NCBI RefSeq assembly: GCF_003173735.1
Contig: NZ_CP029551.1
Span: 5,285,001-5,349,000, forward strand
DNA from: Methylobacterium radiodurans
GTDB lineage: Bacteria; Pseudomonadota; Alphaproteobacteria; Rhizobiales; Beijerinckiaceae
Direction of reading: 5' to 3'
Length of the DNA stretch: 64,000 nt
Part shown: positions 14,996-24,386 of the stretch, in pieces
How the letters are laid out: the number at the start of each line of letters is the position of its first letter
Numbering within the stretch: the stretch's first letter is position 1
Notes under the pieces: model-generated
Seen by the model: only the letters and a program-made list of their open reading frames with translations
Database searches by the model: none
What the model was told of the DNA's origin: nothing
Program-made: the position numbers and the translations under genes

Positions 14996-16687
14996 TTAGG
15001 CGGCCTTCACGCCATCCAGGAAGATGGAGACCTCGCGGGTCAGCCCTTCCGAGTGCCGGGCAAGCTCCTGCGCCGCGCTCAGAACCTGCGCGGCCGCCGC
15101 GCTCGTCTGGCCGGCGCCCGCCTGCACCGATCCGATGTTGCGGGTCACCAACTCCGTGCCTTGCGCCGCCTGCTGTACGTTGCGCGTGATCTCCTGCGTG
15201 GCCGCTCCCTGCTCCTCCATGGCCGCCGCGATGCTCGCCGCGTAGGTGGACATCTCGCCGATCACCCGACTGATCTGCTGAATGTCGGCGACCGCCTCAT
15301 GCGTCGCCGCCTGGATCTCCGCGATGCGCTCACCGATCTCGCCCGTCGCCCGGGAGGTCTGGCCCGCCAACTCCTTGACCTCTGTGGCCACGACCGCGAA
15401 GCCACGGCCCGCCTCTCCGGCACGCGCCGCCTCGATAGTGGCGTTCAGCGCGAGCAGGTTGGTCTGGCCTGCGATCTGCGAGATCAGGGACACCGCTGTG
15501 GTGATGCGCTCGGCCGTGCCGGCAAGTCTCTGCACCGTCGCGTCGGTCTGACGCGCGGTCTCCACGGCGCGGCCGGCGATCTGCGCCGACTGGCTGACCT
15601 GCTGGACGATCTCAGTCACCGACGCCGACATCTCCTCGCTGGCGGCCGCCACGGTCTGCACGTTGGCCGAGGTCTGCTGAGCCGCACCCGCTACGGTCAC
15701 GCTCTGCTGGCTCGTCTCGTTGGCGGTCGCGGTCATGGAGCGGGCGGTCGCCTCCATCTCGGTTGCCGCACCGGCCAGGCCTTGCGTCAGCACCGAGACG
15801 CCGCGCTCGAAGCTTTTGGTGAGGTCATCGAGCAAGTTGGCACGCCGCATCTTGGCTTGGTTCTCGGCCTCCTGAGCCGCAGCCATTTCGCGCGCCCGGA
15901 TGGCGTTGTCCTTGAACACCTGAAGCGAGCGGGCCAGCAAGCCGACCTCGTCGCGGCGGTCGGTGCCGATGACCGCCACCCCCAGATCACCGTCGGCCAA
16001 GCGGCCCATGGCCGTCGTCATCGCGGTGAGGGGCCGCGTGACACCGAAGGTCGCGATGGCTGCGAGCAAGGCCGTGGCCGCGATGAGACCTGCCGCTGCA
16101 ACAGCTGTGAGAGTGGCGGCCGCTGATGCGGCGATCTCAGATGCGCGCTCCTTGGCAGCCTTCAGATCACGCATGTTGGCTGCAATACGCGTGTTAACCT
16201 CGGCGATCAGCTTGAGCCGAACATCGCGGCTCTGGCTGCCCGAGATCTTGGCTGCTGTATTCTTGTCGCCTCTCATGCCATAGCTGATGCCGTTCTCGAC
16301 CGATGCTAGATAATCGACGAGTAGGCGCTTGATATCTTCGTTGACCACCCGGCGCTCCGGCGAAACGGCGAGAGCAATCAGCTCGTCGGCTGTTGCGAGT
16401 GCTTTCTGCCTGTCCTCTTTGAACTGATTGAACTGTTTTGTGAGGACGCCTGGGTCGGTCTCGATGATGATGTTTTTATCGCGGATGGTGGTTTCGTCCA
16501 CAGCAAAGGCAAGCTGCTGAATTTTGATGGTGCGCGCTGCGCTGACCTCAACGATGTCATGCGTGTTCTGGTCCAGCGTACCGAGACTACCTCGAGCCAG
16601 AAGGACCATTCCCACCGCGACCGCGATGAGTATGGCGGCCGGGATCGCTAATTTAACTGTGAGGCGGAGGTTGTTCAGGTAGCGCAT
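14996..16687 (-). CDS. Methyl-accepting chemotaxis protein
   Basis: 563 residues from ATG 16687 ([16 protein letters not shown]). TM1 at about 10-32, a periplasmic 4-helix-type sensor at about 33-185, TM2 at about 188-212, HAMP at about 213-265, then a long cytoplasmic signalling hairpin with the conserved tip [40 protein letters not shown]. It reports ligand binding to CheA/CheW; the ligand is unknown. Other che genes are absent here, so it feeds into a system elsewhere. 16688-17074 upstream has no gene. Confidence 0.93.
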   Translation of the reverse strand: MRYLNNLRLTVKLAIPAAILIAVAVGMVLLARGSLGTLDQNTHDIVEVSAARTIKIQQLAFAVDETTIRDKNIIIETDPGVLTKQFNQFKEDRQKALATADELIALAVSPERRVVNEDIKRLLVDYLASVENGISYGMRGDKNTAAKISGSQSRDVRLKLIAEVNTRIAANMRDLKAAKERASEIAASAAATLTAVAAAGLIAATALLAAIATFGVTRPLTAMTTAMGRLADGDLGVAVIGTDRRDEVGLLARSLQVFKDNAIRAREMAAAQEAENQAKMRRANLLDDLTKSFERGVSVLTQGLAGAATEMEATARSMTATANETSQQSVTVAGAAQQTSANVQTVAAASEEMSASVTEIVQQVSQSAQIAGRAVETARQTDATVQRLAGTAERITTAVSLISQIAGQTNLLALNATIEAARAGEAGRGFAVVATEVKELAGQTSRATGEIGERIAEIQAATHEAVADIQQISRVIGEMSTYAASIAAAMEEQGAATQEITRNVQQAAQGTELVTRNIGSVQAGAGQTSAAAAQVLSAAQELARHSEGLTREVSIFLDGVKAA

Positions 16688-17074
16688 CTGGCACACGGCA
16701 GGGGAACTTGCTTGGACGTCGCTGCGGCCCCATCGCAGCTGACGTACCTCTTTTCCGACCTCAACCTTACCGGCAACTTAAACATGAGGCTGGCAAGGAT
16801 ATTCCACCCCTGCGTGTGCAGCGTGTCAGATGTCTCTCAGGGTCGGCGCAAAACCATGTTGCCTAAGCTTGGCTAGTTAAGCCCTGAGCGAGTTTGGAGA
16901 ACATCAAGCGAAGGTCTGTGCCGCATTGCGGGCTGATGCAAATTGTCGTTCCACGCTCGCTGAGCAGCTGCTTCCCAGTTCCATCCGGTCCTTCGGCGCC
17001 CACGTTTCGAACGCCCGCTCAGGGTCAGGAGCGGCGGTTCCAGCCTGCTGGCTCCAGATCGAAGTGCCACCGGA

Positions 17075-17461
17075 TCAGCCCCTGAACGCCCAGATCGGGA
17101 TGCCGCGCAGCCGCGGATGCGGGTTGCCGACTTGGGTCCGGTAGTAGGTCAGGTTCCCGTACCGGACCGTCTGCGCGTCGGTCGCCTCGACCTGCCGACC
17201 GGTGAGCACCAGCGCGCCGCAATAGTCCGCGCGGCCCGTGCCGATCACCGGATGGATCGCGAACCGCTCGAGATCCGTCCAACCTAGGTCCACCGCCTGG
17301 GCGCCGAAGCGATTGAGGAAGTCGAGGTTCGCGGCGTGCGTCTTCTGCCACGGCTCGCCGTAGAGGCCGGGGCACGGGCTCTTCGCCGGGCTCAGGCTCT
17401 CGACACCGGAGCGCCCGGTGTAGAGGTCGGAGGTCGGGACGGAGGCAAGGTGCGCAGACAT
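17075..17461 (-). CDS. Hypothetical protein, 128 residues
   Basis: Starts at ATG 17461. The C-terminal half (LGWTDLERFAIHPVIGTGRADYCGALVLTGRQVEATDAQTVRYGNLTYYRT) resembles the recurrent C-terminus of alphaproteobacterial mobile-element hypothetical proteins in which an acidic helix is followed by DxxGxLxL and a short beta segment; no function is known. It has no membrane segment. It may be an intact small gene or the end of a longer one, as flanking DNA is disrupted. Confidence 0.5.
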   Translation of the reverse strand: MSAHLASVPTSDLYTGRSGVESLSPAKSPCPGLYGEPWQKTHAANLDFLNRFGAQAVDLGWTDLERFAIHPVIGTGRADYCGALVLTGRQVEATDAQTVRYGNLTYYRTQVGNPHPRLRGIPIWAFRG

Positions 17462-17923
17462 TCCGCCCCTCTGCCGCCTCGATCTTGCGCAGGCGTTACC
17501 TCGCGGACTGGCGCGAGCCGGGCGAGCGACCGTGGCGCTACAGCAAGGCCGGCTTCATCATGACCGACTTAATGCGACTTGGTTTATCCATGCAAGCAGT
17601 ACTCGTAAGCTGCTTCTGCAATGGATTTCGCCAGAATATTTCGACGCTCAGATCCGGACAAGGTCGCTTCCTCGTCCCGATTCATTATTATACTCGCCTC
17701 TACTAACACGTCGGGGCTATGGGCCATCTTGAGGACAGCAAGGTTGTCATACCTAAAAATCCCGAAATCTGCGCAGATAAACTGTCTATTCTCGCCGGAA
17801 ATTGGTTCGGCATGATGCTTTGAAAATGGAAGACCGTGAGACAGAAATCTACCTGCGATTTTCTCTGCCAGAGCAATACAGGGCTACGATCATCGCCGCT
17901 GCCGACGGGAACGCAGGGCGCGG
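17462..17923. other. Disrupted intergenic stretch
   Basis: A short plus-strand frame near 17485-17590 reads RRRYLADWREPGERPWRYSKAGFIMTDLMRLGL and then loses coding character, consistent with a gene fragment of unknown origin. The remainder is AT-richer and no gene can be supported. Confidence 0.35.
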
Positions 17924-18157
17924 AGCATCACCCCGCGGATCGCACGGCGTGGCATCGAGAGCCATGAACGGCTGGGCCGCTACCGCTGGATCGTGGAGCG
18001 CACCCTAGCTTGGGTTGTCCGCTTCCTCCGCCTCGCCATCCGCTACGAGCGCCGTGCGGATCTCCATCTCACCTTCACCATCCTCGCCAGCGCCCTCGTT
18101 TGCCAAGCTCAGGCCAAAACGGTTTTGTCCCTGGCTCTAAGGTGGTTTTGTCCCTAG
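17924..18157 (+). mobile_element. IS5-family transposase C-terminal remnant
   Basis: The plus-strand frame reads SITPRIARRGIESHERLGRYRWIVERTLAW then VVRFLRLAIRYERRADLHLTFTILASALVC and ends at TAG 18155. This is the characteristic end of IS5-group DDE transposases (the WxxERTxAWLxRFRRLxIRYERR motif with the catalytic Glu). No N-terminal half precedes it. The last codons QAKTVLSLAL recur in the remnant at 20700. Confidence 0.82.
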
Positions 18158-18160
18158 CGC

Positions 18161-18397
18161 TTACATGCTTGGGTGCGCAAGGATTGGTGTCCAAACGCGC
18201 GCCGGTCCGGCTTGTTCAGCGATGTGCTGCCCTCGGCTATGGCTGAGACGGCCAACGTATAGCGAAGCCGTAAACCCTAGCAACAGCACCAATCCGATCG
18301 TCACAACGTCTGCGTGCCGACGTGCGATGTAGATGCCGATACAGCCAAGCGAAAAGCCGGCTACTAGCAATATCCCGATGGAAAGGCTGATCGGCAT
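18161..18397 (-). CDS. Small membrane protein, 78 residues
   Basis: From ATG 18397: two hydrophobic segments (ISLSIGILLVAGFSLGCIGIYIA and VVTIGLVLLLGFTASLYVG) separated by a short charged loop, with a soluble tail. The hydropathy pattern fits a two-TM inner membrane protein. No family is recognised and no clear ribosome site is seen. It sits between an IS5 remnant and an empty AT-rich region. Confidence 0.4.
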   Translation of the reverse strand: MPISLSIGILLVAGFSLGCIGIYIARRHADVVTIGLVLLLGFTASLYVGRLSHSRGQHIAEQAGPARVWTPILAHPSM

Positions 18398-18839
18398 AGA
18401 AGTCGCCTACCCGCTCAAGCTCGAGAAACCCGTCCTTCCTCGGAGGAGTTTCCCGCTTTAATCTCTGAAGACGAACGTTAGCAGCGGCCAGGTTAATCCC
18501 GACCTATTAGACTTCTGTCCCCCGCGACCTCCCGAACGGTCCTCGCATGGCCTTGGCTGTACGAGATCATGCGAGAACGCCACATCCAAGCGTTTATATT
18601 CCAACATCCGCAAGAGAGAACACGCCGATTCAAATGCTGGCGGACAGGCTTGCGTTGTCGTTTAAAAAGCTCCCGGTTCTTGCCCTTTAAGAATGCGGTC
18701 TAATCCAACGCAAAAATTTATATTTATTTGGAGATATAGGCAATGGTGTTGCATTTTTTACTTAACGTCAATGATAATTCGATTTATTAAATAAAGTCTG
18801 CGATCCAGCGATCGAAGGATGGCTAAGGTGATGAGTGAA
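18398..18839. other. AT-rich intergenic stretch, no gene seen
   Basis: Markedly lower GC than the surroundings (for example 18700-18800), with no ORF of coding character on either strand. It follows the convergently placed antiporter terminator and probably represents imported non-coding DNA. Confidence 0.5.
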
Positions 18840-18873
18840 GGAAGGGTTTAGAGGCATGCCTCCAAACCCTTCC
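18840..18873 (-). terminator. Terminator of the antiporter gene
   Basis: A near-perfect hairpin, GGAAGGGTTT(A)GAGGC / GCCTC(C)AAACCCTTCC with a 2-nt loop, 32 bp downstream of the antiporter stop. No strong T-run on the minus strand, so it may also protect the mRNA end. Confidence 0.6.
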
Positions 18874-18905
18874 CACCGTGGTTGCTCTATCGTTGGCTCA
18901 AGCCG

Positions 18906-20228
18906 CTAGGCCACCGCGATCTTTGCATCGGCCGTGACACTCGTATCAGCCTGAGCATTCGCAACGACCCGCTTGCGCCACGGCTTCAACACCCCAATCG
19001 CCAGAACCGAGGCCAGGATGTTGGCTCCAGCAGCAGCCAAGAACACGCCGTCCCAGCTCCCCGTGCTCTGTTGAAGATAATTGGCAATCGGCACCAAAAG
19101 CGCCGCGGTTCCCTTGGCCGTGTAGAGCAGCCCAGCGTTGGTAGCAGCGAACTTGGAGCCGAACGTGTCCGTGCAGGTCGAGGGGAAGAGCGAGTAGATC
19201 TCGCCCCATGCGAAGAACACGAAGCCCGACAGGAGAACGAACCACAGCGGATCATGGCCCCAGAGGTACAGCATGTAGATGCCGAAACCTTCCATGGCGA
19301 ACGCGATGAACATCGTGTTCTCACGCCCGATCTTGTCCGAGACCCAGCCGAAGAAGGGTCGAGTCAGCCCGTTCAGCACTCGGTCGATTGTGGCCGCAAA
19401 GGTGATGGCCACCATCGTCACGCCAAGCAGAGTCACTGGCACCTTGTCGACGCCAATGTCAGCTGCGATCGGCTTCAGGTTGGCCGTGATCATCAACCCA
19501 CCGGCGCCAACGATGACGAACATAAAGTACATCAGCCAGAAAATCGGCTGCCGCACCACCTCGGGGGGGGTGTAGTTACGCCGCGACTGGATGTTGGCCG
19601 AGTTGGCGATAACCTCAGGGACCTGCCCCTTGCGCGGGGCGGCAAGGAAAAAGGCCAGTGCGGCCACGATCACACCCTGGCCGATGCCGAAGTTGAGGAA
19701 GGCAGCCTGGAAGCCCTTGTCGGCGATCATCCACTGGATGGGCGCGACAGTGAGGGCAGATCCGGCCCCAAAGCCCGCAGCGGTGATACCGGCGGCGAGA
19801 CCACGCTTGTCAGGAAACCACTTCAGCGCATTGCCAACGCAAGTGCCATAGACGGCGCCTGCGCCGAGGCCGGCGATGACTTGGCCGAGATAGAAAAAGT
19901 TCAGGGTTGAGGCGTAGGCGTTGATCACCCAGCCCAAGCCGCAAAGCACGCCGCCGAAGAGGACGACGATCTTTGGACCGTACTTATCGACGAACCAACC
20001 CTCGACTGGAACGAGCCAAGTCTCGAACAGCACAAAGAGGGTGAAGGCCCACTGGATGGCAGCACGGTCAAACCCAAACGTTTTTTGGATCTCTGGAACG
20101 AAGAAGGTCCAACCATACTGTAGATTGGCGATCATAACCATACAGATGACGCCGACGACAAGCTGCATCCAGCGATAGCTGTCCGATACCTTCTTCGGCT
20201 GCAACAATTCTTGCGTTGACATAGACAT
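18906..20228 (-). CDS. oxlT: MFS oxalate/formate-type antiporter
   Basis: 440 residues, 12 predicted TM helices, major facilitator superfamily. ANLQYGWTFFVPEIQKTFGFDRAAIQWAFTLFVLFETWLVPVEGWFVDKYGPK is typical of the oxalate/formate antiporter (OxlT) group, as are GLGAGAVYGTCVGNALKWFPDKRGLAAGI and LNGLTRPFFGWVSDKIGRENTMF. It would exchange oxalate for formate across the inner membrane. The start is ATG 20228, with ATG 20222 also possible; AGGTGAGGAG precedes. The only other oxalate gene here is the dead oxdC at 24387, so the substrate is inferred from family alone. It lies between two IS5 remnants. Confidence 0.87.
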   Translation of the reverse strand: MSMSTQELLQPKKVSDSYRWMQLVVGVICMVMIANLQYGWTFFVPEIQKTFGFDRAAIQWAFTLFVLFETWLVPVEGWFVDKYGPKIVVLFGGVLCGLGWVINAYASTLNFFYLGQVIAGLGAGAVYGTCVGNALKWFPDKRGLAAGITAAGFGAGSALTVAPIQWMIADKGFQAAFLNFGIGQGVIVAALAFFLAAPRKGQVPEVIANSANIQSRRNYTPPEVVRQPIFWLMYFMFVIVGAGGLMITANLKPIAADIGVDKVPVTLLGVTMVAITFAATIDRVLNGLTRPFFGWVSDKIGRENTMFIAFAMEGFGIYMLYLWGHDPLWFVLLSGFVFFAWGEIYSLFPSTCTDTFGSKFAATNAGLLYTAKGTAALLVPIANYLQQSTGSWDGVFLAAAGANILASVLAIGVLKPWRKRVVANAQADTSVTADAKIAVA

Positions 20229-20462
20229 CTCCTCACCTCTGTTATTTATATGCTTTCTCGAATTCGCGAGCGCGCTATTGAGGCGTTGCGGACAAACAGC
20301 ATGCGTTCGCACTAAGCTTTCGCCCGGTACGGGATAAATCAAAGTAAAGTTGACCGTCCGACGGCCAGAAAGACTGTCCGGGCACCGGCAATCGAGAACA
20401 GCATGGCACGCGATGCTCTAGCCGAGCTGCTGCCGAAGCTAGCCTCGGCCCTTACTTATATA

Positions 20463-20472
20463 TTGTATACCA
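20463..20472. promoter_or_regulatory. Candidate GntR-type operator upstream of the antiporter
   Basis: TTGTATACCA, a near-palindrome centred on GTATAC, about 235 bp upstream of the antiporter start in a locally AT-rich patch (CTTACTTATATATTGTATACC). GntR/FadR-type regulators bind T-x-GTATAC-x-A-like sites. There is no such regulator gene in the window. Confidence 0.3.
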
Positions 20473-20699
20473 GGATCACCCGGACTGAGGCCTTCGTCAA
20501 GGGCGTCGTGCATTTTTTTGCATCTGGGAGGGATTAAATGTGAGAGAAGCGGGGTGGGGCAGGATGGCCGCCGAGAGGGCGCCTTACTCTCAGCACTATG
20601 ATGCCGCTTCGATCGCGCTACTGGCGTCCACAGGATCGCTGCCAATCCCGCGTTCAATGATAATATTCCCCGAAAAGTGGTTCGAGCGGTGCACCTATC

Positions 20700-20815
20700 C
20701 GACGTCTGCGCCTTGCCATCCGCTACGAGCGGCGAACTTGCCTTCACTACGCATGCTTGCGCCCTCATCTGCCACACTCAGGCAAAACAGTTTTGTCCCT
20801 GGCCCTAAAGACTTT
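20700..20815 (+). mobile_element. Second IS5-family transposase remnant
   Basis: The plus strand reads RLRLAIRYERRTCLHYACLRPHLPHSGKTVLSLALK; LRLAIRYERR and KTVLSLAL match the end of the remnant at 17924-18157, with an internal deletion between them. Same orientation as the first copy. The remainder of 20229-20891 has no supported gene. Confidence 0.7.
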
Positions 20816-20891
20816 TCAGAACGGGCTGGGAGAGAAGCGGCCCTTTTTGATCATGAGGCAGCCTAGCATCGGCGGGAATTGGCGCTTCCGC

Positions 20892-21587
20892 CTAGGGGAG
20901 GCCAGGACCTCGCCGCTCACGGGTAGCCCCACGATCGGGCGATTCGAGCGAACGCTGCATAGCGCTCCGTCCCCGGCCCGCCGGATAGGGCCGAGAACGA
21001 CGTGCCGATCTGATGCCGACTTCGGCGAGCGGAACGGTGACGGCTTTCGGCCGGCTCGGGCTTCCGATGCCCGGCACCCACGGATGCGCTAGGTAGGCCG
21101 CGACCGTGCAGGTTGTGCCGTCAATGGCGGCGACCGTGCCCGTGGTGCTGAAGCAGCCTGGCTCGAATCGCTGGGGCTCACGCGCGTAGACGTCAACGCC
21201 TGCCTCGATCCGCGGCATCAGCCCCTCCCCCGGGGTCATTGAGGCGTTGTCGGCGTACCAGCCGCACGCCCGAGCGAGCCGGCGGCGCATCACGGTGGGA
21301 TCCTCGCCGTAGCGCTGCTCGCGCACGAAGGCGTGCACGTTCGGGTAGCGCCGCCAGTTCGCCTCGTGGTGCCAGAAGTCCCGCGGCACCTCCGCGTTGT
21401 GGTCGGCCAGATCGACGTCGCAGAACTGGACCGTCCGGCCGGGCGGGCCGAACTTGCTGTCGTCGAGCGTCACGGGATATCGGGCCGCGTCCCACGCGCC
21501 GATCGCCACGACGGTGAGCGTGCCGACGAAGGTCGGGGACGGGTGCAGAGCGAGCCCCACGTATAACACGCGCTGCCTGACCCGCAC
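20892..21587 (-). CDS. Hypothetical protein, 231 residues
   Basis: From GTG 21587 (MRVRQRVLYVGLALHPSPTFVGTLTVVAIG). The middle is well-formed coding sequence (VQFCDVDLADHNAEVPRDFWHHEANWRRYPNVHAFVREQRYGEDPTVMRRRLARACGWY and FEPGCFSTTGTVAAIDGTTCTVAAYLAHPWVPG); the last 50 residues are Arg-rich and may be out of its true frame, so the real stop may be earlier in a mutated ancestor. No family recognised. Last gene before attR. Confidence 0.45.
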   Translation of the reverse strand: MRVRQRVLYVGLALHPSPTFVGTLTVVAIGAWDAARYPVTLDDSKFGPPGRTVQFCDVDLADHNAEVPRDFWHHEANWRRYPNVHAFVREQRYGEDPTVMRRRLARACGWYADNASMTPGEGLMPRIEAGVDVYAREPQRFEPGCFSTTGTVAAIDGTTCTVAAYLAHPWVPGIGSPSRPKAVTVPLAEVGIRSARRSRPYPAGRGRSAMQRSLESPDRGATRERRGPGLP

Positions 21588-21748
21588 GTAGGCTCACGAG
21601 GCGGCATGAAGGCCGGAATAGCGATGCGGGCGGCGGGCACGGCCGCCAGTAGAGTAGGCCGAGGAATGATCGACGCGAGACGATCATTGGGCGCACCAAA
21701 AGGCACTCAACCCGGTAACAGACCCGAGCAAAATCAATGACATCACCC

Positions 21749-21797
21749 CGACTGAAAATCGCAGTGTCGGTGGTTCGATTCCGCCCCTGGGCACCAT
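21749..21797 (+). repeat. attR: 49-bp copy of tRNA-Phe 3' half
   Basis: An exact copy of 2141-2189 without the 5' half of the tRNA. It marks the right end of the island. Sequence from 21798 on, CTTCTTCCTAAG, differs from that after attL, TCTAATCCCC. 21588-22027 otherwise has no supported gene. Confidence 0.93.
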
Positions 21798-22027
21798 CTT
21801 CTTCCTAAGCCATCCATAGCCTCAGCGTTATCGCCCAGGTCTCCACGCCCCACATAGGCGTGCCATTGAGCTTAGAGATCGCCTTATAGATCATCTCATC
21901 CGATCGAATGCCGGGTGCCGTGCTGGTCTGGCCGGCCAACTTGGTCGCTCGTGCGTGCGCGGGTCGATCATCGGTGCGCGAGGCAGTTGACCTGACCGGC
22001 TGGGTTTGGACCGGGCTGATTGTGAGG

Positions 22028-22510
22028 ATCAGCCAGGACCGATGGGGTCGGAGATGCGGCGAGGACAGAAGACGAAGGCGGAGCAGGTCGTGCTGACGCT
22101 GCGCCAGATCGAGGTGCAGACAGCCCAGGGCAAGGATTTGGCGCTCGCTAAGCGAAGGAGGCGGAGATCTCCGAGCAGAGCTATCAGCGCTGGCGCAAGG
22201 GGTCCGGCGGCCTGACGTCGATCACGCGCGGAAGGTGAAGGATCTGGAGCGCGAGAGCGCGCGGCTGCGGCGGCTTGTAGCCGACTATCCCCGGAGAAGC
22301 AGGTGCTGGTGGGCATCGCCTCGGGAACCTTGGTTCGCCCCAGAGCGACGCCCGCAGGCGGTTGCTGGCATCCAGGAGAAGCACGGCCGCGTCACCGCAC
22401 TGCGGCAGGCAACCTACGGGCTACCGCCCTCGGCCGAAGCCTCGTCTCGCCCGAGGCGCCGCTTGCTGTTTACGACGCCGCATGCGCCCGTTACGAGCGC
22501 TGAATACGCG
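22028..22510 (+). mobile_element. IS3-family transposase remnant, frameshifted
   Basis: The plus strand shows MRRGQKTKAEQVVLTLRQIEVQTAQGKDLALA, then in another frame KEAEISEQSYQRWRK, then VKDLERESARLRRLVADY, and finally EKHGRVTALRQATYGLPP. The order matches OrfA (HTH, coiled coil) then the start of OrfB of IS3/IS407-type elements. At least three frame changes are needed and the DDE domain is missing. It lies outside the island repeats, on the attR side. Confidence 0.75.
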
Positions 22511-23649
22511 ACGCCACGGCGGTTGCCAGCGCGACTGTCACGATGGCCAAGACGGTCGTGATGGCGGCGAAAGCGGCGGCTCCGAAGGTCCGCGGCACCG
22601 CCTACGACTTGGCCGGAGGATCAGCCTGCTGTGTCACTCGGTGCCAACACGCATCTTCGACAAGGGCTTCGGGAAGCAGATACGGCCCTCGTGACGACCG
22701 GGTCCTAGCGGGTCATGTTCCGGCCACCCGAACTCGGCGGTAGACCATTCCCCTAGGAACAGATCAAGGAAACAGCCGGCACAGCTCAAGCGGTGCAATT
22801 CGCTACCCGATCCCCCGGTAGATGGGAAAATTTTCGCTGAGGCGTGCAGGGTACGCGCGAACGAACGCGCTCGGGTGTTTTTATCACAAAGATTAACCAC
22901 TTAGGATCAATATGTATGCTTTTTAAAGCAATCATCTGTATTTGATTTCTCGCCTGCGGCCGACGCGGAATTGCTGCTACACATCCGAAGGCGATAATTT
23001 CCGATATGCAAAAAATTCGGCAGCGTCAGTAAGCCCTCTTGTCTCAGTAAAGTGACCATGCACCTCACTCGGAGCGAACCGGAAAGGCTGCCGATCGACG
23101 TGTTCGCATAAGCCCTGACGCATCGTCGGACCAAGGGCTCCCGTTCAACATCGAAGATCGATCACCGCTCTCTCTGTTTTTCCCTCCCCGCTTTTGCCCG
23201 CTGCCAGTCCTGCTCAAGTGTGAAGCCTCGCCTTCTGCATAGAAGTCCCCTTCTAGCCGCGCAAACAGACTGAGCGCGGGGCCGATCAATAGATCATCGC
23301 AGCCATCTGGCATGTATAGATCGGATGTTGGCGTCGGTGCGATTATCCTTACAAAATTGGGCTGCGCACCTGGGTCTGCACACACTTTGATGCCCACCAA
23401 GCGCCGGAACATGTAGGGATAGGCGCACACGACGCATTGCTTTTACCACCTCTGTCGAATTAAACAGTCTTTCATTCAAATATTCCTGACCGATCTTCCC
23501 GGTTGCATGAGGCTTTGATATTAATTCTATTGCAGTATCGCCCCAATTGACAGTAAATTTCTGGATATCAATCAGCTCAGGAGATCACTTATACGATAGA
23601 TCAGCTACAATTGATCATCCGGAGATTGCCAAATATCCGCTCATGGAGT
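22511..23649. other. Unassigned decayed region
   Basis: No intact gene. A plus-strand GC-rich part (22511-22740) resembles another transposase remnant but cannot be assigned. From about 22850 base composition falls; minus-strand fragments around 23065-23479 (for example MRRVCAYPYMFRRLVGIKV and FVRIIAPTPTSDLYMPDG in adjoining frames) look like a broken gene, not recognised. Confidence 0.4.
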
Positions 23650-24335
23650 GACCATTTGCTGGCTTTTTGTTGGCTTTGGTGGCTGGCTCGATGGATGCCT
23701 GGACCCTGTTCAGCGCCCAGACATTCGCAACGGGACAATCCGGTGACGTCGTGCAGAGCGGATACCGCCTCGTGCAGCGTGATTGGCAGGCCTTTTCCTT
23801 CTCTGCCCTATGAGTGCTCGCCTTCGGTATCGGCTCCGCCGTCTGCGGCTTGTTGATGACCAGCATGCTACGAATTGGCAAAGTATTCAACCCGGCCATT
23901 CTACTCGCAATCTGCGTCATGCTGATCGGCCTCGGACTTATCGCGCGGTCCGGCATTCTAGAGCTACAATACATCGCATACGGAATTAGCTTCATTGCGG
24001 GCGTCCAGAGAGACGCATTCCACAAAGTTCGCGGCATGCTGTTCGGCGCTGTGGCGGTTACGTCCGTAGTTCAGATAGCATTCAATTTCGTTGCGCAGTC
24101 TCTATTTTCAACGACTGGCCCAAAAGGCAAGTTGAACATGAGTTGGGCAGCCATTTTCTTCCTCACTCTCCTCAGCTTCGCGGGATGCGGAGACATCGGA
24201 TACGTGAGCGACCAGCAGTTCGCCGGCGCCGCAATTTTCATGCCCACAGCATTCGCGCTTGTCATCGGCCTGATTGCTTTAGGTGAACCCAGAAAACTGG
24301 ATCCTGGTCCGACATCCGGAAGTCTTATTGCCTGA
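23650..24335 (+). pseudogene. DUF1275 (YoaK-like) membrane protein, broken
   Basis: The plus frame from 23650 reads PFAGFLLALVAGSMDAWTLFSAQTFATGQSGDVVQSGYRLVQRDWQAFSFSAL, meets TGA at 23811-23813, then continues in the same frame VLAFGIGSAVCGLLMTSML to a normal stop at 24335. LxALVAGxxDAxxxL with Thr/Ser-Gly-Asn-like residues is the DUF1275 signature, and six or more hydrophobic helices follow. Another in-frame TGA lies just before 23650 (in the codon preceding PFAG). The gene is on the same strand as, and just before, the oxdC pseudogene. Role unknown. Confidence 0.68.
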
Positions 24336-24386
24336 TCGAACTTGGAATGATTCAGGTTGCGACATTTCTATCGTTTGGAGGAAAAC

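Larger units (their letters stand above)
2190..21797. mobile_element. tRNA-Phe genomic island, about 19.6 kb
   Basis: Bounded by the 49-bp tRNA-Phe direct repeat at each end, with a (broken) integrase immediately inside the left end. Contents are accessory: secreted proteins of unknown function, an AraC regulator, a giant repeat protein, an umuDC-type operon, IS3 and IS5 sequences, a chemoreceptor and an oxalate/formate-type antiporter. Several genes are truncated or carry stops, and terminator-like hairpins of one sequence family recur between cargo genes. No conjugation or phage structural genes are visible, so it is a non-self-transmissible or decayed integrative element. Confidence 0.88.

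Noticed and set aside
17075..17461. SOS-response peptidase of the YedK/HMCES type
   Set aside because: It lacks the MCGR N-terminus and the catalytic Cys2, so I call it hypothetical.
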